A stretch of DNA of 64,000 nt from Granulicella cerasi (GCF_025685575.1 NZ_JAGSYD010000002.1:806001-870000), one strand, 5' to 3'; positions 27,080 to 36,347 are shown, counted from the first letter of the stretch. Notes: a model not told the origin generated them from the letters alone. Program-made: numbers and translations.

Positions 27080-28516
27080 CTATGCCCCCGGATACGACGA
27101 GTACGATTTCAGCGCGGCTTCGTAGGGGAAGTCATCGCCGACGGACTTGCTCCACTCGATGAGCGCGGCGTTGAACTCTTCGATGAGCTTGCTATTCGCC
27201 GGATCCTGAATCAGATTCTTCACCTGGTAAGGGTCCTTCGTGTTGTCGTAGAGTACCCACTTGCCGTCAAGTTGCACGGCGTACGTATGCGTCTTCGTGC
27301 GCAGGCCGCGATACGTCGGAGTGTTCACTTCCTGACGATTCGGTGGCCCCTGATTGTTGAGCAGAAAGACGATTTCACTCTCCTTGAATCCCGGCTTCTC
27401 CTGCATGTGCGCCGAGAAGTCCCTGCCGGAGCAATGAGACGGCACCGGTACTCCTGCAAGACCGCAGAGCGTCGGATAGATGTCGACCGAAGCGAAGAGT
27501 GCTTCTGACTTACGCGGCTTCTTGAACTGAGGATGACGGATGAAGAACGGAACATGACTCGACTCTTCATGCGGCATCTGCTTGGCCATGTGTCCATGCG
27601 ATCCCATCATGTCGCCGTGGTCCGACGTGTAGATCACGATGGTGTTCTCTTCCTGTCCGTTCTCCTTCAGCGTCTTCAACAGTCGAGCGAACTCCAGATC
27701 AACGGCTGTGACGCCTCCGTAGTAACCCTGCGTCGCCTGGCGTAACGTCGCGTCCGACTCCAACGCGCCCCACGGTTGCACGGCACGATCTGCCGGCGTG
27801 GGCTTGCGCACGTTAGGCCTTAGCTTGAACGTCGCAGGATCGTATAGCTTCTGGTCTTCCGCGGGAGGATTGTACGGTGGGTGCGGCGGGTTCCAGCTCA
27901 CCACGAGCAGCCACGGCTTTGTAGCACCCTTCTGCGCACCGAGAAACTCGATCGCCTGGTCCGTCATTCTCGTCGGCTGATAGCCCGGCACTGTGATCTT
28001 CTCGCCTGTCTCAGCGTCGAAGGTGATGCCGTCATAATGCTTATTCGTATTGGACCAGACACGCCAGTGCTCAAAGCCGAACCGATAAGGGCCCTTAGGA
28101 ACGAACTGCCCTTCGCCGTTGTGCAGATGCCACTTGCCCACATAGCCGGTGTGATAGCCAGCCTTCTGGAAGGTCTCCCCCAGACCGGGCACACCCGGCT
28201 CAAGCGAAGACTCATTCCCCACCACCTTCGACTGATGAGGATAGAGTCCGCTGATCAGAATGCCGCGGTGCGGCACGCAAAGCGGATAGTTCGAGATGCA
28301 ACGATCCATCGAGAGGTTCTCTCGGCGGAAGCGCTCGAAGGTCGGCGCGATGACCTCGGAGTAAGGCTCACCCGGTAACGATGCTGCGCGATGCTGATCA
28401 CTGAAGACATACAGCACGTTCCACTTCTTCGTCCCTGCAGGTTCAGCAAGAGCCCGAGTCGCAGTGGCGGCCAATGATGCCGCTGCGGTCTGCTTCAGAA
28501 ATTCACGACGATTCAT
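27080..28516 (-). CDS. S1-type sulfatase with CVPHR formylglycine motif, Tat-exported
   Basis: 478 residues from the ATG at 28516 (GGAG about 11 bases upstream). It begins NRREFLKQTAAASLAA, a twin-arginine signal. KWNVLYVFSDQHR carries the first metal ligands and C80-V-P-H-R84 is the maturation site, with His at position 4. Later motifs are GKWHLHNGEG, VSWNPPHPPYNPP, YTSDHGDMMGSHGHMAK and a C-terminal YDNTKDPYQVKNL. It is similar in size and plan to the sulfatase at 25410-26993 but differs in the active-site motif, so it is probably another S1 subfamily with a different substrate. Confidence 0.92.
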   Translation of the reverse strand: MNRREFLKQTAAASLAATATRALAEPAGTKKWNVLYVFSDQHRAASLPGEPYSEVIAPTFERFRRENLSMDRCISNYPLCVPHRGILISGLYPHQSKVVGNESSLEPGVPGLGETFQKAGYHTGYVGKWHLHNGEGQFVPKGPYRFGFEHWRVWSNTNKHYDGITFDAETGEKITVPGYQPTRMTDQAIEFLGAQKGATKPWLLVVSWNPPHPPYNPPAEDQKLYDPATFKLRPNVRKPTPADRAVQPWGALESDATLRQATQGYYGGVTAVDLEFARLLKTLKENGQEENTIVIYTSDHGDMMGSHGHMAKQMPHEESSHVPFFIRHPQFKKPRKSEALFASVDIYPTLCGLAGVPVPSHCSGRDFSAHMQEKPGFKESEIVFLLNNQGPPNRQEVNTPTYRGLRTKTHTYAVQLDGKWVLYDNTKDPYQVKNLIQDPANSKLIEEFNAALIEWSKSVGDDFPYEAALKSYSSYPGA

Positions 28517-28579
28517 GCGAGAGATACTCCGTTCATTCAGAAATGTTTTGGCAGACGTACTGGATAGCCGCGATGCAGA

Positions 28580-30103
28580 TTACGCACCGTCTTCTCCGCC
28601 ACCGCGCGTGACAACTTTGCCCGGGTATCCCGTCGCGAGTTGCTTGCGTGCGCGCTGCTCTGTTTCGTCGATCGATCCGCCCACTTCATGCTCCAGTCGC
28701 GTGTGCAGCTCCGCGATGAGCGCAGCATAGCGCGGCTCCGCTGCCAGATTGGAAAGCTCCTCGGGGTCTGCCTGCATATCGAATAGCTGACGCTCCGTGG
28801 CCATGTTCTCTGCTGGACGACCATGGTAGACATACTTCCACTTGCCAGTACGGATCATCGCAAAGCCATGTGCAATCAGCTTCGCGTAGTACTCCGAGCA
28901 TGCCTGGTCCTTCCACGTATGCTTCGCATTGTCGAGCCAGGGCAACATCGAGTCGCCATTCCAATCCGCACCCGACTGCCCACCACCCAGATCAACGATG
29001 GTCTTCACCAGGTCCACGTGCCCCGACGCGAGCTTGCGACGTTGTCCACCCTTCCAACGCTGCGGCCAACTCACCACCAACGGCACTCGCGCTGCCTGGT
29101 CATACATGCTGTTCTTCCACCACAGGCTGTGTTCGCCCATGTTCTCGCCGTGGTCGCTGGTGTAGATGATGATGGTGTTCTCGGCAAGCTCGGGGTTCTT
29201 GCGTAGTGCCGCGAGGACTTGCCCGACCTGGTTGTCCATCCAGCTCGTCAAGCCGTAGTACAGCTCGCGCCCAAACTTCACCGTCTCTTGCGGCACATCT
29301 GTTTCGTGAAATCCCACACGCTCCAGCTTGTAGTTCGTCGGCAGCGTGTTGACGAAGCCCTCTGGAACATGAGGCGCAGGCACCTTGTCCTTGTATTGCG
29401 CGTAGAAAGGTTCCGGCACAATCAGCGGAAAATGCGGTGCGAGATAACCGACGAGCAGGAAGAACGGGGCGTCGCTCTTGCGATGCTCGAGAAAGTCCAC
29501 GGCACCTGCGGTCACGCGCAAGTCATGCTTCACCGTTGATCCATCATCACGCGTGGCGAACTCGCGGAAGCGTTGCGACAGCACCGTGTGGTCTTTCAAC
29601 TCTGCGGGCGTCATCCGCTTGCCAAGACCGTCTTTCGGATAGCGGTTGAAGTCGCCGCCGACTTCGGTGAATCCATAGCGGCGACCTTCTTCGTAGTGCA
29701 TCTTGCCGCATAGAAACGACTCGTATCCGGCTGCATTCATCGATCGCGCAATCGACGGCATGTCATCACGCGGCAACTCGTTGGAGAGGTCCCACACATC
29801 GACTCGCGATGCGTACTTCCCTGCCGTGAATGACGAACGTGACGGTACACAGAGCGGCGAGTTGCAGTAGTGGTTCTCAAACGTGATGCCACTCGCTGCA
29901 AGCGCGTCGATGTTCGGAGTCTTCACGACCGTGTTGCCATAGCATCCAGCGACGCGCTGATTGTGCTCATCGCTCATGATCAGAAGGATGTTCGGGCGCT
30001 TGCCGTTCTTCTTACCAAGCAGCCCTGGATACAGCGCACTCAGGCCAGCAGCGGAACTATGGCCGAGAAACTGTCTCCGATCCAGCTTTGAAAACTCCTG
30101 CAT
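28580..30103 (-). CDS. S1-type sulfatase with CVPSR formylglycine motif, Tat-exported
   Basis: 507 residues from the ATG at 30103, the closest start to the twin-arginine motif DRRQFLGHSSAAGL; the frame continues upstream to 30232 without signals. RPNILLIMSDEHNQRVAGCYG carries the metal ligands and C85-V-P-S-R89 is the canonical formylglycine motif (NSPLCVPSRSSFTAGKY). YTSDHGENMGEHSLWWKNSMYD and FDMQADPEELSNLA follow. Choline-sulfatase-like and other S1 families share these motifs, so the substrate is open. It is the first gene of the minus-strand run and lies opposite a fourth sulfatase across a 537-base gap. Confidence 0.92.
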   Translation of the reverse strand: MQEFSKLDRRQFLGHSSAAGLSALYPGLLGKKNGKRPNILLIMSDEHNQRVAGCYGNTVVKTPNIDALAASGITFENHYCNSPLCVPSRSSFTAGKYASRVDVWDLSNELPRDDMPSIARSMNAAGYESFLCGKMHYEEGRRYGFTEVGGDFNRYPKDGLGKRMTPAELKDHTVLSQRFREFATRDDGSTVKHDLRVTAGAVDFLEHRKSDAPFFLLVGYLAPHFPLIVPEPFYAQYKDKVPAPHVPEGFVNTLPTNYKLERVGFHETDVPQETVKFGRELYYGLTSWMDNQVGQVLAALRKNPELAENTIIIYTSDHGENMGEHSLWWKNSMYDQAARVPLVVSWPQRWKGGQRRKLASGHVDLVKTIVDLGGGQSGADWNGDSMLPWLDNAKHTWKDQACSEYYAKLIAHGFAMIRTGKWKYVYHGRPAENMATERQLFDMQADPEELSNLAAEPRYAALIAELHTRLEHEVGGSIDETEQRARKQLATGYPGKVVTRGGGEDGA

Positions 30104-30640
30104 ATTCGACTTCTTTCTTGATCGCTCGAGGTTAGGGTTGTGCCACAGCGAATGAGCGCTGTAGCCATCAACAAATCCTGTAGGAGAGCGTTGCCGCATC
30201 AGCGGAACGAGCGCATGAAAATGCCCACGCATCCGTACTTCGATGCGTGGGCATTTTCAAAAACTTACCAGCGGGTCTGGCGCAACATCAGCCGAGACAA
30301 CACGCGCACACGCAACCTTTTGGAAGGCAACAACAATTCATGTTGGTGTGTACGCTCATGCGAACCGAGCCTAAACGCCGTGATGCCTCGTGTCAAGAAT
30401 CAATGGCATTCGCTATGGCTTTGCGGTATGCTCCTCACATGAACGCAGCTCGGACTCATCAACAGAATCTTTGTTGTCGCTGACACTTTTTCATCGTGTC
30501 GGTTGAGTCCTGGAGCAAAGCCGTTCTTTCTCTTACTCGCTGAAGCCCTAAGGGGCACAAACGAAATCCCCACATCATTCCGCATCAAGAGCCGTGCTGT
30601 CGGCCATGCGTTCGTTGGCGTGCACGCAGGAGAAATGTAG
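30104..30640. other. Divergent intergenic region between two sulfatase genes
   Basis: 537 bases without a gene I can support. The only strong structure is a perfect 18-bp inverted repeat at 30216-30259. The region is less GC-rich than the flanking genes and should hold the promoters of both sulfatase transcripts, but I could not assign -35/-10 pairs confidently. Confidence 0.5.
30216..30259. terminator. Terminator-like hairpin with no gene ending at it
   Basis: A perfect 18-bp stem (30216-30233 with 30242-30259) with an 8-nt loop, A-rich on one outer arm and T-rich on the other, has the form of a bidirectional intrinsic terminator. It lies between divergent genes, where no known coding transcript ends. 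Confidence 0.55.
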
Positions 30641-32374
30641 ATGGCAAATCGTCGTGACTTCTTGAAGATGGGGGCTGGTCTCACAGCTTCATCGCTCGTA
30701 GCTTCCGCTGCAAATCTGCCTCGTGCAAACGCAGGCACAGCCGCGGGATCGCGTCCCAACATCATCTTCATCCTTGCCGATGATATGGGCTTCTCCGACA
30801 TCGGCTGCTTCGGCTCCGAGATCGAGACACCCCACCTCGATCAGCTCGCCGCGCGTGGTGTTCGCTTCAACCAGTTCTACACAAACCCTCGCTGCTGCCC
30901 GGCTCGTGCGTCGATCCTCACCGGGCTCTATCCGCATCAGGCGCACATGGGCAACATGACCGCAGACCACAAACGCTATCCCTTCGAAGCGTACGACGGC
31001 ATCCTTGCGCAGAACACTGTGACCGTGGCCGAAGCGTTGAAGAGCGCAGGCTACAACACCGCCGCCGTAGGCAAGTGGCATCTCGCCACCGAAGATGAAG
31101 AAGGCAGGCGCAGCTGGCCTTTGCAGCGAGGCTTCGACAAGTTCTGGGGCATGATCGCGGGCGCGAGCGTGTATTACGAATCACCGCATCTGATGAGCGG
31201 CAATGACCGCTTGCCGCCTCCGCCGAAGGACCAATACCTTACCGACATCTGGGCGCAACACGCTGTGCAGTTCGTAGAAGAGCTTTCGAAGGAGAAGAAG
31301 CCCTTCTTTCTCTACACCGCGTTCAACGCGCCACACTGGCCGATTCAAGCACCGGAAGAGTCCGTGCAAAAGTATGCGAAGCGCTACGCCGAAGGTTGGG
31401 ACAGCATTCGCGCAGCGCGCCATAAGAAGCAGTTGGATTCCGACCTCCTTCCCGCGAAGTGGGCACTCACACCGCGTGATGCACGTGTGCCCGCATGGGA
31501 AGTCGCCGAGGACAAGGAGTGGGAGATGCGACGCATGGCTGTCTATGCAGCGATGATCGATCGCCTTGATCAGGGCATCGGCCGCATACTCGACGCCGTG
31601 GAGAAAGCCGGGCAGACGGAGAACACACTCATCATCTTCATGTCTGACAACGGTGGCAACGCCGAAGAGCTTGGACGCGGCCCCAGGCCGAGCACGGATC
31701 CCTGCCAGCTCGGCATGAACTGCGCGGGCAACATTCCTGGCGTAATGCCGGGCAGCGAGCAGACGTTCCAGAGCATCGGCATCCCCTGGGGGAACGTGGC
31801 AACCGTGCCCTTCCGTCTGTACAAGCATTACGCACACGAAGGCGGCATCAGCATTCCGTTCATCGCAAGCTGGCCTGCGCACATCAGGCCTTCTCATGCT
31901 CCTGTGAGCGGGGCTGGACACTCCACCGACCTCATGCCCACCTTCCTCGAGGTTGCGGGCGCGAGCTATCCCACACGCGTCGCGACAGGCCCCGTGCCAC
32001 CGCTTGAGGGCCAGAGCCTTACGCCCCTCTTTGCAGGTCGCTCGCGCACACGCAAGCCGATCTTCTGGGAGCATGAAGGCAACAAGGCAGTGCGCGATGG
32101 CAAGTGGAAGCTCGTCTCGCGCTTCCCGGACCAATGGGAACTCTTCGACATGGACGCGGACCGAACAGAGCTGCATAATCTCGCGGCCGCAAACCCGGAA
32201 CGCACGAAGGCGATGACGGCAGAGTGGAACGAATGGGCGAAGCGTGTTGGCGTCGAAACATGGCCAATGCCACAGACGCCTCCACGCGAACGCACCGGTG
32301 AACTGGGCGTTCCACCCTATCTGAAGAAGTATCAACACACAGAGAGCGGAGAGGCTGCTGCAAAGCAGCAGTAA
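30641..32374 (+). CDS. Arylsulfatase-like S1 sulfatase with CCPAR formylglycine motif, Tat-exported
   Basis: 577 residues. AGGAGA lies 9 bases before the ATG. The N-terminus ANRRDFLKMGAGLTASS is a twin-arginine signal. RPNIIFILADDMGFSDIGCFG gives the paired metal Asp residues, and C85-C-P-A-R89 is the maturation motif (NPRCCPARASILTGLYPHQ). GKWHLATE, MSDNGGNAEE and FWEHEGNKAVRDGKWKLV follow the classical arylsulfatase plan. It is the only sulfatase of the cluster on the plus strand and ends 135 bases before the convergent TonB-dependent receptor gene. Confidence 0.93.
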   Translation: MANRRDFLKMGAGLTASSLVASAANLPRANAGTAAGSRPNIIFILADDMGFSDIGCFGSEIETPHLDQLAARGVRFNQFYTNPRCCPARASILTGLYPHQAHMGNMTADHKRYPFEAYDGILAQNTVTVAEALKSAGYNTAAVGKWHLATEDEEGRRSWPLQRGFDKFWGMIAGASVYYESPHLMSGNDRLPPPPKDQYLTDIWAQHAVQFVEELSKEKKPFFLYTAFNAPHWPIQAPEESVQKYAKRYAEGWDSIRAARHKKQLDSDLLPAKWALTPRDARVPAWEVAEDKEWEMRRMAVYAAMIDRLDQGIGRILDAVEKAGQTENTLIIFMSDNGGNAEELGRGPRPSTDPCQLGMNCAGNIPGVMPGSEQTFQSIGIPWGNVATVPFRLYKHYAHEGGISIPFIASWPAHIRPSHAPVSGAGHSTDLMPTFLEVAGASYPTRVATGPVPPLEGQSLTPLFAGRSRTRKPIFWEHEGNKAVRDGKWKLVSRFPDQWELFDMDADRTELHNLAAANPERTKAMTAEWNEWAKRVGVETWPMPQTPPRERTGELGVPPYLKKYQHTESGEAAAKQQ

Positions 32375-32402
32375 AGGCGTCTGCCACACAAACTACACGA
32401 CA

Positions 32403-32427
32403 AAGCCTGCGTCGAGGACGCAGGCTT
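32403..32427 (+). terminator. Terminator after the plus-strand sulfatase
   Basis: An 11-bp perfect stem (32403-32413 with 32417-32427) with a 3-nt loop lies 28 bases after the sulfatase stop. The downstream T content is modest. Confidence 0.6.
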
Positions 32428-32456
32428 CGTCGTGTGCAACCAACGCTGCAGGCCAC

Positions 32457-32485
32457 AAAAAGAAACCCGCGGCATAGGCCGCGGG
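32457..32485 (-). terminator. Terminator after the TonB-dependent receptor gene
   Basis: An 8-bp GC-rich stem (32466-32473 with 32478-32485) is followed on the minus strand by a T-rich run (32465 down to 32457), 24 bases after the receptor stop: a standard intrinsic terminator. Confidence 0.8.
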
Positions 32486-32509
32486 AGAGGGGGCGCTGCT
32501 GTTACAGCC

Positions 32510-35500
32510 TTAGAACAAGAACTTGCCTGCGAACTGCAGGACACGGCCTGCATCTGCACTCTGGAAGGCATTCACCGCCGTCGGATAGACCGTCAGGTTA
32601 TTGCGCACGCTCGTCAGATGCGTGTAGTTGAAGACGTTGAAGGCCTCAGCACGAAGCTGGAACTTCACACTCTTCGGCAAGGCAAACTCCTTGTTGGCAG
32701 AGATGTTGCTACGCCAATCGTTCGGGTTCCGCATCGTGTTGCGCTTCTCCTGCCCATAGGGCGAGCAGTTCACATCCGTCGTAGCAGCGCCGCAAGGCTG
32801 CGACACGATAGGGCCTCCATACATGTAGCCCTTGTAGACCATGTCGTAGTGACTGCGATAGTGCTTGTACGGATCGCCCGAGATGTTCACGCGATCGTTC
32901 GTGTTGCCATCGCGATTCACATCGACATTGGCCTGCAGCGTGAACGAAGATCCGGACTGGAAGATGCTGATGTCGCTCAAACGCCATCCGCTCAATACCT
33001 GCTTGCCGAACTGCCCCCAGAGATGAACATCCGGCGTGCGGTACGTTCCTGAAAACGCATAGCGCAGACGAACATCCACGTCGGCCGGGCCGTAGTTCTT
33101 CCTGATATCCGACTGGTCGACCGTCGGCGTGGTGAAGTTCAGCACCTTGCCCCACACGATGTTCGAGTTGAAGTCGAACGAACGGAGGTGGCCCGTAAGC
33201 TGCGCCTGCAGGCTGTTGTAGTGGCTGTTGTTCGCCGGAAAGTATTCGTTGATGGCACCGAACTGCAGCGGATACCCCTGCGCATCGCTGAAACCGCCGG
33301 CGGTTGCTCTGTTGAAGGTGCAACTACCCGTGGTGTTCGTCGGTCCGCCTACACGATACGGCTGATAGGGACGGCGGCAGTTGAGGCCATTGTCGCCGAT
33401 CGGAAGAGCAGCAGTCTGCTTGAAGATATTCTCGTTGACATCCGCGCCCGGATAAAACTTCGGAGTGTTGATGTCGAGTTGAATGTACTGCTTCATGTAA
33501 TTCATGCCCACATAGCCAATGGTGAGCGCGGTGGACTTGCTGAGTTGCTGCTGCACCTGCAGGTTCCACTCTTCAGCGTAAGGCGTGCTCTTCTCACCGG
33601 GGCGGAACGCCGACAGCGTGGTGTTGCTGTAATACTTTGCATTCCCAGCCGAATACTTATAGGGGAAGGGCGAGGATGAACCCACGCAGCTTCCGCCGCT
33701 GTAGGTGCCGCCGTAAGGGCATTGAAGACTGGTGACGCCGTTCGTCTGTTGCGCAATCGCGTAAGGCTCCTGCGTCTGTCCGCTGATAGTGCTCATCTCG
33801 ATCTGCGAATAGAACATGCCGAACGCACCACGTACGCTGGTACGGCCATCGCCGTTCAAGTCATATGCAAAACCAAGACGCGGTGCGAAGCGGTTCCACG
33901 CAGTCTTGAACGCGCCGTCCGGCACACCTGCATCGCCATTCACCAGCAGCCCAAGCGGAGCATTCGCGTTCACGACCGACTGTACGCCTGCAACGAAGGT
34001 GCTCTGGTCGTGCTCCCCGAGCCACGGCTGCACAAGCTCCCAACGAACGCCGAGGTTGAGGTTCAAGCGACGAGTCACCTGCCAGTCGTCCTGCGCAAAG
34101 AGTGCGGGATCCTGGTTGCGATAGCGATGATGCACGCCGTTGTTCTGCACGAGCGTCGTCGCGGATCCCATCATGAAGTTCGCCAATGCGAAGTTCGTAG
34201 CGCCGCTTCCATTGAAGGTGAAGTTTCCGTTGGAGTTGCCCTTACCGTCCTCACTGTACTTCGCGGAGATCCATGCACCGCCGACCTTGACCGCATGACG
34301 GCCGAGCTGCAGTGTGGCCGTATCGATGGCGCCGAATGCGATCTGGTTGATATCGCTTGGGCCAGCGCCGCTCGGCCCCAACGTGAAGTATCCGGTCACC
34401 GCATATTGCGTGGGGGATGTGGTGTCACTTCCCTGCGCGAGACCACTGCCGAGGCTGCTGGAGAAGTTGTCGTTTCCGAGCTCATTGGTGATGATATAGC
34501 GGTTCGCCGTATAGAAGAAGCGGATCGAGTTCACTGCACGGGTGCTAAGCGTCCAGTCATCCGACACGACCGCGTTCTGCTGATTTTCCAACTCGCGCAT
34601 ACCCGAGTATTGCGGCAACACTCCGGGAATACCGAGTCCACCATTGCCACCAGCACTCGGGTCAAGCGTCAGTCCCTGCGTGCGGAAGTACATGCCCGAA
34701 ATCTTGTGGTTCTGAAAGCCGTCCCAGTCGATGCGCCCGAGGCCTTCGTCGTTGTTGATGTTGCCTGATGCCAATTCCTGTGGAGTACCGTTGTTGAACA
34801 CCGGCACAAACTTCAGCAACGCAAGCGCCACTGGGTCGAGCTTGTCCGAGCAAATGATCTTGGGATTCGGATTCGCAGCGCACTGGTAGGCTGCGGGCAC
34901 AGTGAAACCTGCTGGAGTGCGATTGTCATTCGTAAAGTCGCCTGTGCGCTCCGCCGCAGTCAGCGTTTGCTGCGAGTTCTGCGTTGCGTTCTGATGCAGC
35001 GTCAGATGCTGATACGAGGCGAAGAAGAAAAACTTGTCCTTGAAAACCGGCCCGCCAAGTGATGCACCGTACTGGTTCTGGCGTAGCAGAGCGCTCTGAC
35101 CAGAAGTGTTGAAGAAGCCCCGCGCATTCACCTGATCGCTGCGCCAGTACTCATACACCGAACCGTGGAATTTATTCGTGCCGCGCTTCGTGATCATGTT
35201 GACGACCGCGCCCGGCGTGCGGCCGAACTCCGCATCGAAGTTCGACGTGATCACATGGAACTGCTCCAGCGCGTCAGGATTCGGAGCTTTGTTGCCACCG
35301 GGACCGTAGAAGTTGGTGTCATACGCGCCATCCAGGTAGAAGCTCGTCTGGTCCGTCGGCAAGCCATTGACACTCAGCGTCGCACCGCCACGAGTGCCTG
35401 TGACGCCATCGGTGCCGAGGTTGGATACGCCCGGGACTGTGGCCAGAAGGCTATACGCATTGCGATCGACGGACGGCAGATACTCAATGTCTTCACGTTC

Positions 35501-35914
35501 GATCGTGCTTGCCACTTGCGCTTCGCGTGTATCCACCAACGTCACTCCAGCTTCGATCGACACCGTATCGCTTGCCCCACCTACGGTGAGCGCCACCGGT
35601 ACATGGATGTTGCTGTTGGCCTGTACCGTGACCCCGGTCTGCGTCTGCGTCTTGAAGCCAGGAGCCTGCACCTCAACGGCATAGTCGCCCGGGAAAATCG
35701 TCGGGAAAAGGTACTCGCCCTTGGAACTGGTTTCCCGCGTCTGCTTCACGTTCGTGTGTACGTCCGTGACCACAACACTGGCGTGAGCCACGGCTGCGCC
35801 AGTAGGATCGGTCACCACGCCGTAAATACTGCCATTGGTCGTTTGCGCAAAAAGAGCTGGTGAAATTGTGAGGATAAGGGCGAAAAATACGGTCGCCCAC
35901 AGACTGCGTCGCAT
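32510..35914 (-). CDS. TonB-dependent receptor with N-terminal carboxypeptidase-like domain
   Basis: 1134 residues from the ATG at 35914, which has AGGAGA 8 bases upstream and a signal peptide (LWATVFFALILTISPALFAQ). Residues about 25-110 (GSIYGVVTDPTGAAVAHASVVV, GEYLFPTIFPGDYAVEVQAPGF) form a carboxypeptidase-regulatory-like Ig fold. The plug follows at about 120-260 (LSVNGLPTDQTSFYLDGAYD, FGRTPGAVVNMITKRGTNKFHGSVYEY) and then a 22-stranded-type barrel to the C-terminal Phe (GRVLQFAGKFLF). It imports a large ligand across the outer membrane with TonB energy. Its neighbours (sulfatases, glycosidase) suggest an oligosaccharide ligand; this is inference. Confidence 0.95.
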   Translation of the reverse strand: MRRSLWATVFFALILTISPALFAQTTNGSIYGVVTDPTGAAVAHASVVVTDVHTNVKQTRETSSKGEYLFPTIFPGDYAVEVQAPGFKTQTQTGVTVQANSNIHVPVALTVGGASDTVSIEAGVTLVDTREAQVASTIEREDIEYLPSVDRNAYSLLATVPGVSNLGTDGVTGTRGGATLSVNGLPTDQTSFYLDGAYDTNFYGPGGNKAPNPDALEQFHVITSNFDAEFGRTPGAVVNMITKRGTNKFHGSVYEYWRSDQVNARGFFNTSGQSALLRQNQYGASLGGPVFKDKFFFFASYQHLTLHQNATQNSQQTLTAAERTGDFTNDNRTPAGFTVPAAYQCAANPNPKIICSDKLDPVALALLKFVPVFNNGTPQELASGNINNDEGLGRIDWDGFQNHKISGMYFRTQGLTLDPSAGGNGGLGIPGVLPQYSGMRELENQQNAVVSDDWTLSTRAVNSIRFFYTANRYIITNELGNDNFSSSLGSGLAQGSDTTSPTQYAVTGYFTLGPSGAGPSDINQIAFGAIDTATLQLGRHAVKVGGAWISAKYSEDGKGNSNGNFTFNGSGATNFALANFMMGSATTLVQNNGVHHRYRNQDPALFAQDDWQVTRRLNLNLGVRWELVQPWLGEHDQSTFVAGVQSVVNANAPLGLLVNGDAGVPDGAFKTAWNRFAPRLGFAYDLNGDGRTSVRGAFGMFYSQIEMSTISGQTQEPYAIAQQTNGVTSLQCPYGGTYSGGSCVGSSSPFPYKYSAGNAKYYSNTTLSAFRPGEKSTPYAEEWNLQVQQQLSKSTALTIGYVGMNYMKQYIQLDINTPKFYPGADVNENIFKQTAALPIGDNGLNCRRPYQPYRVGGPTNTTGSCTFNRATAGGFSDAQGYPLQFGAINEYFPANNSHYNSLQAQLTGHLRSFDFNSNIVWGKVLNFTTPTVDQSDIRKNYGPADVDVRLRYAFSGTYRTPDVHLWGQFGKQVLSGWRLSDISIFQSGSSFTLQANVDVNRDGNTNDRVNISGDPYKHYRSHYDMVYKGYMYGGPIVSQPCGAATTDVNCSPYGQEKRNTMRNPNDWRSNISANKEFALPKSVKFQLRAEAFNVFNYTHLTSVRNNLTVYPTAVNAFQSADAGRVLQFAGKFLF

Positions 35915-36347
35915 GGATGATCTCCTGGAAAGTGCGGCGGCACATGCATCTCGGAACAAGCGTTTCCGGATGCTCGGGGTATGCGTTGCGGAGACGGACA
36001 AAGTCCACCGACAGCCCGCACGGGCAGCCAAGGAAACACCTTGGGCCTGGGAGGCCGCAACGCTAAAAATTTTTAGGAAGTAAAAGCAGAGCGCTCTATG
36101 ACGAGGTCGCGATTAGCAACAACAACAAGCGGTCTGGTGAAGGAGGTTCACATGCCTACCGTAATGTCATACGACTTATTTGTCAAAACAAACAACGAAG
36201 AAGAACCATCTTCTTCAAGCAGACCCTCTCTCTATAGGCCTCTGATGTCCGCATGAATATTGATCTTCGCGAATACACATCGCATCGTCGCCGATGCACA
36301 CTCGCTTGCATTCTCATTGTGTGTCACGCTTATAGGTCGGGGCCTTT
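35915..36347. other. Divergent regulatory region between TonB-dependent receptor and LysR gene
   Basis: 433 bases holding a 14-bp perfect palindrome CTAAAAATTTTTAG at 36063-36076 and the small ORF at 36152-36256. The palindrome is AT-pure in a GC-rich setting and lies about 150 bases upstream of the receptor start, so it could be an operator or promoter element. No classical -35/-10 pair was assigned. Confidence 0.45.
36152..36256 (+). CDS. Putative small ORF (34 aa) with ideal ribosome-binding site
   Basis: An AAGGAGG Shine-Dalgarno lies 5 bases before the ATG at 36152, the best ribosome-binding site in this region. The ORF runs MPTVMSYDLF... to ...YRPLMSA and a TGA at 36254-36256. The peptide has an acidic EEE, a run of four Ser and several Pro, and no membrane segment. 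An 8-bp hairpin (36197-36204 with 36209-36216) lies inside it. It ends 91 bases before the LysR gene on the same strand, so it could be a leader peptide for the LysR-hxlB-hxlA transcript or an independent small protein. Support is the ribosome-binding site only. Confidence 0.45.
   Translation: MPTVMSYDLFVKTNNEEEPSSSSRPSLYRPLMSA

Noticed and set aside
30140..30442. 100-codon plus-strand open frame in the divergent sulfatase gap
   Set aside because: No ribosome-binding site, no recognisable domain, and it runs across the perfect inverted repeat.
35953..35967. LacI/CcpA-like operator GGAACAAGCGTTTCC before the receptor gene
   Set aside because: Only the outer arms and core CG match and symmetry is poor; it is too weak to call.
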